Shown here piece after piece: positions 5,725 through 8,810 of a stretch of DNA of 8,810 bases. The stretch's first letter is position 1. Every line of letters starts with the position of its first letter. The notes under the pieces are model-generated. The model saw only the letters and a list, made by a program, of their open reading frames with translations, ran no database searches and was not told where the DNA came from. The DNA lies in contig NZ_CALLYO010000040.1 of the NCBI RefSeq assembly GCF_937858865.1, forward strand, positions 1 to 8,810, in the 5' to 3' direction. Origin of the DNA: an uncultured Amaricoccus sp. Its GTDB lineage: Bacteria; Pseudomonadota; Alphaproteobacteria; Rhodobacterales; Rhodobacteraceae. The translations under genes and the position numbers were made by a program.

Positions 5725-6564
5725 GAAGCGGTAGGTGATGCCGAGGACCGGGCCCTGGATGTCGAGGTCGAGCGCGGCGCGGTCGGTGACCTCCTTCTCG
5801 ATCGAGACGTAGCGGTAGCCGAGGGTGCCGGCCCAGCGGTCGCTGAACCCGTAGTTGGCGCCGGCGTAGAGCTCCCAGCTCTGGTCCGAGGCGCCGTCGA
5901 AGCCGCCGTAGTCGGCGAAGCCGTGCAGCGACCAGCGGTCGTTGACGGTGTAGCCGCCGCGCAGGCCGATGATGGCGTCGGTCCAGTCGAGGTCCTTGCT
6001 GAAGGAGGCCTCGCCGAGGTTGGCGGTGCCGATCCTGAACTCGACGGTGGTGTCGAAGTAGCGGGCGCCGCCGTAGACGTCGACGTAGCCCCTGGGGTCG
6101 TCGAGGACGCGGTAGCTGAGGGCGGCGGTGTAGAAGCCGAGCCGGGTCTTGGTCTCGGTGGAGACGCGCTCCTGCACCCAGGTGCCGTCGTTGCTGAACT
6201 CGGAGTAGACGGCGTCGAGCAGGAGGCCGAACTTGTCCTTCTGGAAGAAGGCGGAGCCCATGAAGGCCGCGTCGAGGGCCGAGAGCACGTCGGTGGTGTC
6301 GAGGTCGACGAGCGGCCGGCCGTCCGGGCCCTCCTGGGAGCCGTTGATGACCGGGAGCCAGGCGTAGAGCGTGGCCTGGCCGGACCAGCCGCTTGTCCAG
6401 TCGGCGGCGGCGGGCGCGGGGGCCGGGGTGACGACCGGGGACGCGGCCGGGGACGCGGCGGGGGACGCGGCGGGGGACGCGGCGGGGGCGGGCGCGGTCT
6501 GCGCCGCCGCCGCGCCGGCGGCGAGGGAGAGGGTCGCCGCGGCGGCGAGAAGGGTGGGTCGCAT
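5722..6564 (-). CDS. Exported outer-membrane beta-barrel protein, unknown role
   Basis: A 280-residue precursor. A signal peptide covers about 1-21 (MRPTLLAAAATLSLAAGAAA, cleavage near AAA-QT). A low-complexity Ala/Pro/Ser linker follows (about 24-54) with four ASPA-type units. From residue 56 come alternating amphipathic strands with aromatic ends (WSGQATLYAWLP, KFGLLLDAVYSEF, TRLGFYTAALSYRV, GYVDVYGGARYF, WTDAIIGLRGGYTV, WSLHGFADYGGF, SWELYAGANYGF, WAGTLGYRYVSI), ending in GITYRF with a C-terminal Phe, the signal for barrel assembly. This fits a small barrel of about 8-12 strands. The protein is not one I can name; OmpW/OmpA-like barrels are structural comparators only. The start ATG at 6564 has AGGAGG 8 bases upstream (6573-6578). 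It lies 59 bases after the methyltransferase gene on the same strand, so co-transcription is likely. Confidence 0.83.
   Translation of the reverse strand: MRPTLLAAAATLSLAAGAAAAQTAPAPAASPAASPAASPAASPVVTPAPAPAAADWTSGWSGQATLYAWLPVINGSQEGPDGRPLVDLDTTDVLSALDAAFMGSAFFQKDKFGLLLDAVYSEFSNDGTWVQERVSTETKTRLGFYTAALSYRVLDDPRGYVDVYGGARYFDTTVEFRIGTANLGEASFSKDLDWTDAIIGLRGGYTVNDRWSLHGFADYGGFDGASDQSWELYAGANYGFSDRWAGTLGYRYVSIEKEVTDRAALDLDIQGPVLGITYRF
6437..6484. repeat. Four tandem 12-bp repeats inside the outer-membrane protein gene
   Basis: Four copies of GGGGACGCGGCG, one carrying a final C, follow each other without gaps. On the coding (-) strand each encodes Ala-Ala-Ser-Pro in the linker between the signal peptide and the barrel. 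Because the unit is a multiple of three, copy-number change would lengthen or shorten the linker without breaking the frame. Confidence 0.93.
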
Positions 6565-6572
6565 GTCTCCGG

Positions 6573-6578
6573 CCTCCT
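6573..6578 (-). promoter_or_regulatory. Ribosome binding site of the outer-membrane protein gene
   Basis: On the - strand this reads AGGAGG, ending 8 bases before the ATG at 6564. It rules out the much longer same-frame extension that runs up to 7809 through the methyltransferase gene. Confidence 0.85.
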
Positions 6579-6623
6579 GGCTGGCTCCGTCGCCGCGAGA
6601 TGGCGCCCGGCGGCGGCCGCTTG

Positions 6624-8171
6624 TCAATAGTCGGTCGGGGCGCCGCCCTCGCGCTTGCGGCGGGCGACGAAGGCGGCGAGTTCGTCGCGGACGGCCTCGT
6701 CCATCGGCGGCGGCTCGTAGGCGGCGAGGATCGCCTTCCAGATGCGGTTGGCCCGCTGTTCGGTGGTGGGGCTGCCGGCCTCGGCCCAGGCCTCGTAGTT
6801 GCGCCAGTCGCTGAGGAAGGGGGCGTAGAAGGCGGAGGCGTAGCGGCTCCGGGTGTGGGCGGCGCCGAAGAAGTGGCCGTGCGGGCCGACCTCGGCGATG
6901 GCCTCGACGGCGAGCGCCTCCGGCGAGGTGTCGGTGAGGGCGGGGTCGAAGTAGCGCTGGAACTGCTGCAGGACCTCGCAGTCCATGACGAACTTCTCGT
7001 AGGAGGCGATCAGCCCGCCCTCGAGCCAGCCGGCGGCGTGGTAGACGAGGTTCACGCCCGCCTGCACCGCGGACCAGAGCGAGTTCATGCTCTCCCACAT
7101 CGCCTGGCCGTCCGGCGCGTTGGAGGCGCAGGCGTTGGAGGCCCGCAGCGGCAGGCCGTAGAAGCGGGCGAGCTGGCCGGTCATCTGGGTGGCGCGGACG
7201 TATTCCGGCGTGCCGAAGGCCGGGGCGCCCGACTTCATGTCGACGTTGGAGGTGAAGGTGCCGATCATGCAGGCGAGGCCGGGGCGGATGACCTGCAGGA
7301 GCGCGATGGCGGCGAGCGCCTCGGCGATCGAGAGGACGACGGCGCCGGCCATGGTGACCGGGGCCATGGCGCCGGCCAGCGTGAACGGGGTGACGATGAC
7401 CGGCTGGCCGCGGCGGGCGAAGCGCATGGCGCCGTCGAGCATCGGCCAGTCGTGCTTGAGCGGCGAGGAGGAGTTGATGTTGGTGAAGAGGCGGGGCTGG
7501 CTCTCGAACTCGGCCTGCGGCAGGCCGGAGGCGATGCGGGCCATCTCGATCACGTCCTCGACCCGCTCGGGGCCGAGGCTGTAGGCGTGGACGACCTTGT
7601 CGGTCAGGGTGAGCTTCTCGAAGAGGCAGTCGAGGTGGCGGACCGAGGGGTGGATGTCGACGGGCTCGACCGGATAGCCGCCGGCGACGTGGATGCAGTT
7701 GAAATACTGCGTCAGCCGCATGAAGTTCTTGAAGTCCTCCATGTTGCCGACCCGGCGGCCGCGGTCGAGGTCCATGGCGTTGGGCGGCGAGGAGACGTTC
7801 ACGAAGCACATGTGCCCGCCGCCCATGGTGACGCGGCGGGCCGGGTTGCGGGGCGTCATGTCGAACTGCCGGGGCGCCTTGCGCACCTGCTCCATGACGA
7901 AGGCGCGGTCCATGCGCACGTTGTCGCCGGCGACGCTGCAGCCGGCGGCGCCGAGGAGGATGCGCGCCTCCGGGTGGAGGAAGTCGATGCCCACCTCCTC
8001 GAGCACGCGCATGGCGGCGTCGTGGATGGCGGCGACGCCCTCGGGCGGGAGCGGCTCGGTCGGTCGGTCGGGGTTCAGCGGGATGCGCCAGGGCATCTGG
8101 GCGATGGCATGCGCCGCCTCGCCGCGGCCATGGCCGGCGTGGCCGCCGCCGCGCCTCCTGCGCTCGTGCAT
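6624..8171 (-). CDS. MttB-superfamily (trimethylamine methyltransferase family) protein, non-pyrrolysine
   Basis: A 515-residue cytoplasmic TIM-barrel enzyme predicted to move a methyl group from a methylated amine to a corrinoid protein. Family landmarks are the basic start MHERRRRGGG, QMPWRIPLNPDRPTEPL (25-41), HDAAMRVLEEVGIDFL (50-65), TPFTLAGAMAPVTMAGA (261-277), the segment GLPLRASNACASNAPDGQAM (339-358) and the C-terminal GPHGHFFGAAHTRSRY (429-444). True MttB carries pyrrolysine encoded by in-frame UAG. Here the frame has no internal amber codon and ends in TGA, so it belongs to the larger non-pyrrolysine group that includes the glycine betaine methyltransferase MtgB. The substrate cannot be read from the sequence, and no corrinoid protein is present in the window. 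ATG 8171 is chosen over the upstream GTG at 8228 because GGAGG ends 6 bases before it. Confidence 0.9.
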   Translation of the reverse strand: MHERRRRGGGHAGHGRGEAAHAIAQMPWRIPLNPDRPTEPLPPEGVAAIHDAAMRVLEEVGIDFLHPEARILLGAAGCSVAGDNVRMDRAFVMEQVRKAPRQFDMTPRNPARRVTMGGGHMCFVNVSSPPNAMDLDRGRRVGNMEDFKNFMRLTQYFNCIHVAGGYPVEPVDIHPSVRHLDCLFEKLTLTDKVVHAYSLGPERVEDVIEMARIASGLPQAEFESQPRLFTNINSSSPLKHDWPMLDGAMRFARRGQPVIVTPFTLAGAMAPVTMAGAVVLSIAEALAAIALLQVIRPGLACMIGTFTSNVDMKSGAPAFGTPEYVRATQMTGQLARFYGLPLRASNACASNAPDGQAMWESMNSLWSAVQAGVNLVYHAAGWLEGGLIASYEKFVMDCEVLQQFQRYFDPALTDTSPEALAVEAIAEVGPHGHFFGAAHTRSRYASAFYAPFLSDWRNYEAWAEAGSPTTEQRANRIWKAILAAYEPPPMDEAVRDELAAFVARRKREGGAPTDY

Positions 8172-8177
8172 GCTCGT

Positions 8178-8182
8178 CCTCC
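8178..8182 (-). promoter_or_regulatory. Ribosome binding site of the MttB-family gene
   Basis: On the - strand GGAGG is followed by ACGAGC and the ATG at 8171, a spacing of 6 bases. It supports this start rather than the GTG 19 codons upstream, whose encoded extension is Gly/Arg/Pro-rich and unlike the family. Confidence 0.75.
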
Positions 8183-8242
8183 CGCGGCCCCTGGCGGGAC
8201 CGGCTCCCGGCGAGCGTAGCGCCGCCACCGGGGGAGCGGAAG

Positions 8243-8539
8243 ATGCTTCGGCGAAATCCGCCGGCCCGCGCCCACGAGGGCGAGGATCACGACGCCGGGA
8301 AGGGCGAGCTCGACGCGCCGGTCGTCACGCCCGAAGGGGAGAAGACCACCAAGACCGGGAAGCCGGCGGCCCACGGCGACAAGCTCGTCCTGCTCTCGTC
8401 GACGGCAGGAAGCCGACCTCTCGCCGCGTGCCGACCGACGAGAACCTGGGTGAGCCTCACGAAGCTCGTCGGCCGGTTCGGCGGCAGCTCCGCTGCGCCG
8501 AGATCAGGCCGGCAGGGTAGCGCCGGGCGCGGCGCCTGA
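8243..8539 (+). CDS. Doubtful hypothetical protein, possibly a remnant
   Basis: A 98-codon frame divergent from the methyltransferase gene. GGGGAG (8231-8236) lies 6 bases before the ATG, a reasonable ribosome site. The first half (MLRRNPPARAHEGEDHDAGK to about residue 53) is hydrophilic and has mostly G or C at third positions. After about 8401 the third-position bias weakens and the protein becomes Arg/Ser/Gly-rich. A second frame, open from 8401 to the TAG at 8518-8520 (beginning DGRKPTSRRVPTDENLGEP), looks about as protein-like, so a frameshifted small gene is possible. I do not recognise the protein; no domain, signal or membrane segment is seen. It could equally be chance coding in GC-rich DNA, or spacer. 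Confidence 0.3.
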   Translation: MLRRNPPARAHEGEDHDAGKGELDAPVVTPEGEKTTKTGKPAAHGDKLVLLSSTAGSRPLAACRPTRTWVSLTKLVGRFGGSSAAPRSGRQGSAGRGA

Positions 8540-8570
8540 GGTATTGCTGACTCGGAAGGGACCCAACCCC

Positions 8571-8732
8571 ATGATCTGGTGCATCCTCATCGTCACGACC
8601 TCGCTCGAATCCAACAGCCCGAAGATGTGCTTCGAGCACCGCGAGACATGTCGGGCGTACATCGAGGCGATGGACCTCGGGACCGTGGCCCAGTGCAACC
8701 GCCGCGCCGATCGGACGAAGTCGTCGGACTAG
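8571..8732 (+). CDS. Small hypothetical protein with four cysteines
   Basis: A 53-residue frame beginning MIWCILIVTTSLESNS, with a short hydrophobic N-terminus, then MCFEHRETCRAYIEAMDLG and a basic tail. Cysteines are at 4, 20, 27 and 42. The pattern of a short hydrophobic start, a Cys-containing segment and a second Cys resembles small uncharacterised proteins in alphaproteobacteria and their phages, but I cannot name a family. ATG 8571 is chosen because GGAAGGG (8554-8560) lies 10 bases upstream; a TTG at 8544 would add nine residues. Base composition is less GC-rich than in the flanking genes. It ends 23 bases before the converging tRNA-Cys. The product might be an exported or membrane-anchored peptide; existence of the gene is uncertain. 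Confidence 0.45.
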   Translation: MIWCILIVTTSLESNSPKMCFEHRETCRAYIEAMDLGTVAQCNRRADRTKSSD

Positions 8733-8755
8733 CGCCCGCGGAGCCAGGAGGGATC

Positions 8756-8810
8756 TGGAGGCGACGACCGGAATCGAACCGGTGTGCACGGATTTGCAAT
8801 CCGCTGCGTA
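8756..8810 (-). tRNA. tRNA-Cys (anticodon GCA), 5' part cut off by the window edge
   Basis: Read on the - strand, the visible part has the anticodon stem GCGGA/TCCGT (one G-T pair) around loop TTGCAAA, giving anticodon GCA at 8797-8795. A 4-base variable region and the T arm ACCGG/CCGGT around TTCGATT follow, then the 3' acceptor strand CGTCGCC, discriminator T and encoded CCA (8758-8756). U at the discriminator position is the known identity base of tRNA-Cys. The D arm and the 5' acceptor strand lie beyond the window. Confidence 0.95.

Noticed and set aside
6565..7809. Upstream extension of the outer-membrane protein frame
   Set aside because: It passes out of frame through the methyltransferase gene and has no protein-like composition; the signal peptide and AGGAGG place the start at 6564.
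6624..8171. Pyrrolysine-encoding mttB
   Set aside because: No in-frame TAG within the gene; it is a full-length non-pyrrolysine member ending in TGA.
6600..8219. 539-codon + strand frame opposite the methyltransferase gene
   Set aside because: Val/Gly/Asp/Glu-rich shadow of a gene with many conserved family motifs.
8457..8789. - strand 110-codon frame overlapping tRNA-Cys
   Set aside because: It starts inside the tRNA gene and has no recognisable features.

Overview
The window is very GC-rich DNA with strong G/C bias at third codon positions. Its gene content points to an alphaproteobacterium of the Rhodobacteraceae/Paracoccaceae type. The main clues are a trgB-cysK pair as in the Rhodobacter sphaeroides tellurite-resistance locus, a DUF3772-MscS channel, a non-pyrrolysine MttB-family methyltransferase with the basic N-terminus common in roseobacters, and a DUF6489-type small protein. 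The assignment is inferred from protein resemblance and was not computed.

Left block (1-4534, + strand): a likely operon of three genes. It begins with the 3' part of a trgB-like protein (a partial domain upstream of a complete Nudix hydrolase domain), followed by cysK (cysteine synthase), whose start at 985 is set by a strong AGGAGG. A large inner-membrane mechanosensitive channel of the MscS superfamily follows, its start overlapping the end of cysK. The first two genes recall the tellurite and cysteine locus of R. sphaeroides. The channel may simply travel with them.

Middle block (4535-5452, + strand): a tRNA-Val(UAC) gene with its own plausible promoter. Directly behind it is a complete toxin-first type II toxin-antitoxin pair, higB-higA. 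The toxin promoter region is compact: two TCCCA-N3-TGGGA inverted repeats 30 bp apart, one upstream of the -35 and one filling the -35/-10 spacer. The predicted transcription start falls almost on the toxin ATG, so the toxin message may be leaderless.

Right block (5477-8171, - strand): three genes read leftwards. They are an MttB-superfamily methyltransferase, an exported outer-membrane beta-barrel protein with a 12-bp tandem repeat in its linker, and a 78-residue DUF6489-like protein that starts with TTG, its Shine-Dalgarno sequence touching the preceding stop codon. They are probably co-transcribed, but a shared function is not demonstrated.

Right edge (8172-8810): a doubtful 98-codon reading frame divergent from the methyltransferase gene, a 53-codon cysteine-containing small frame, and the 3' part of a tRNA-Cys(GCA) gene on the - strand, cut by the window end. 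I see no insertion sequence, CRISPR array, integrase or convincing new multi-gene system. The most interesting items are the higBA promoter layout, the TTG-started small gene and the uncharacterised small frames at the right edge.
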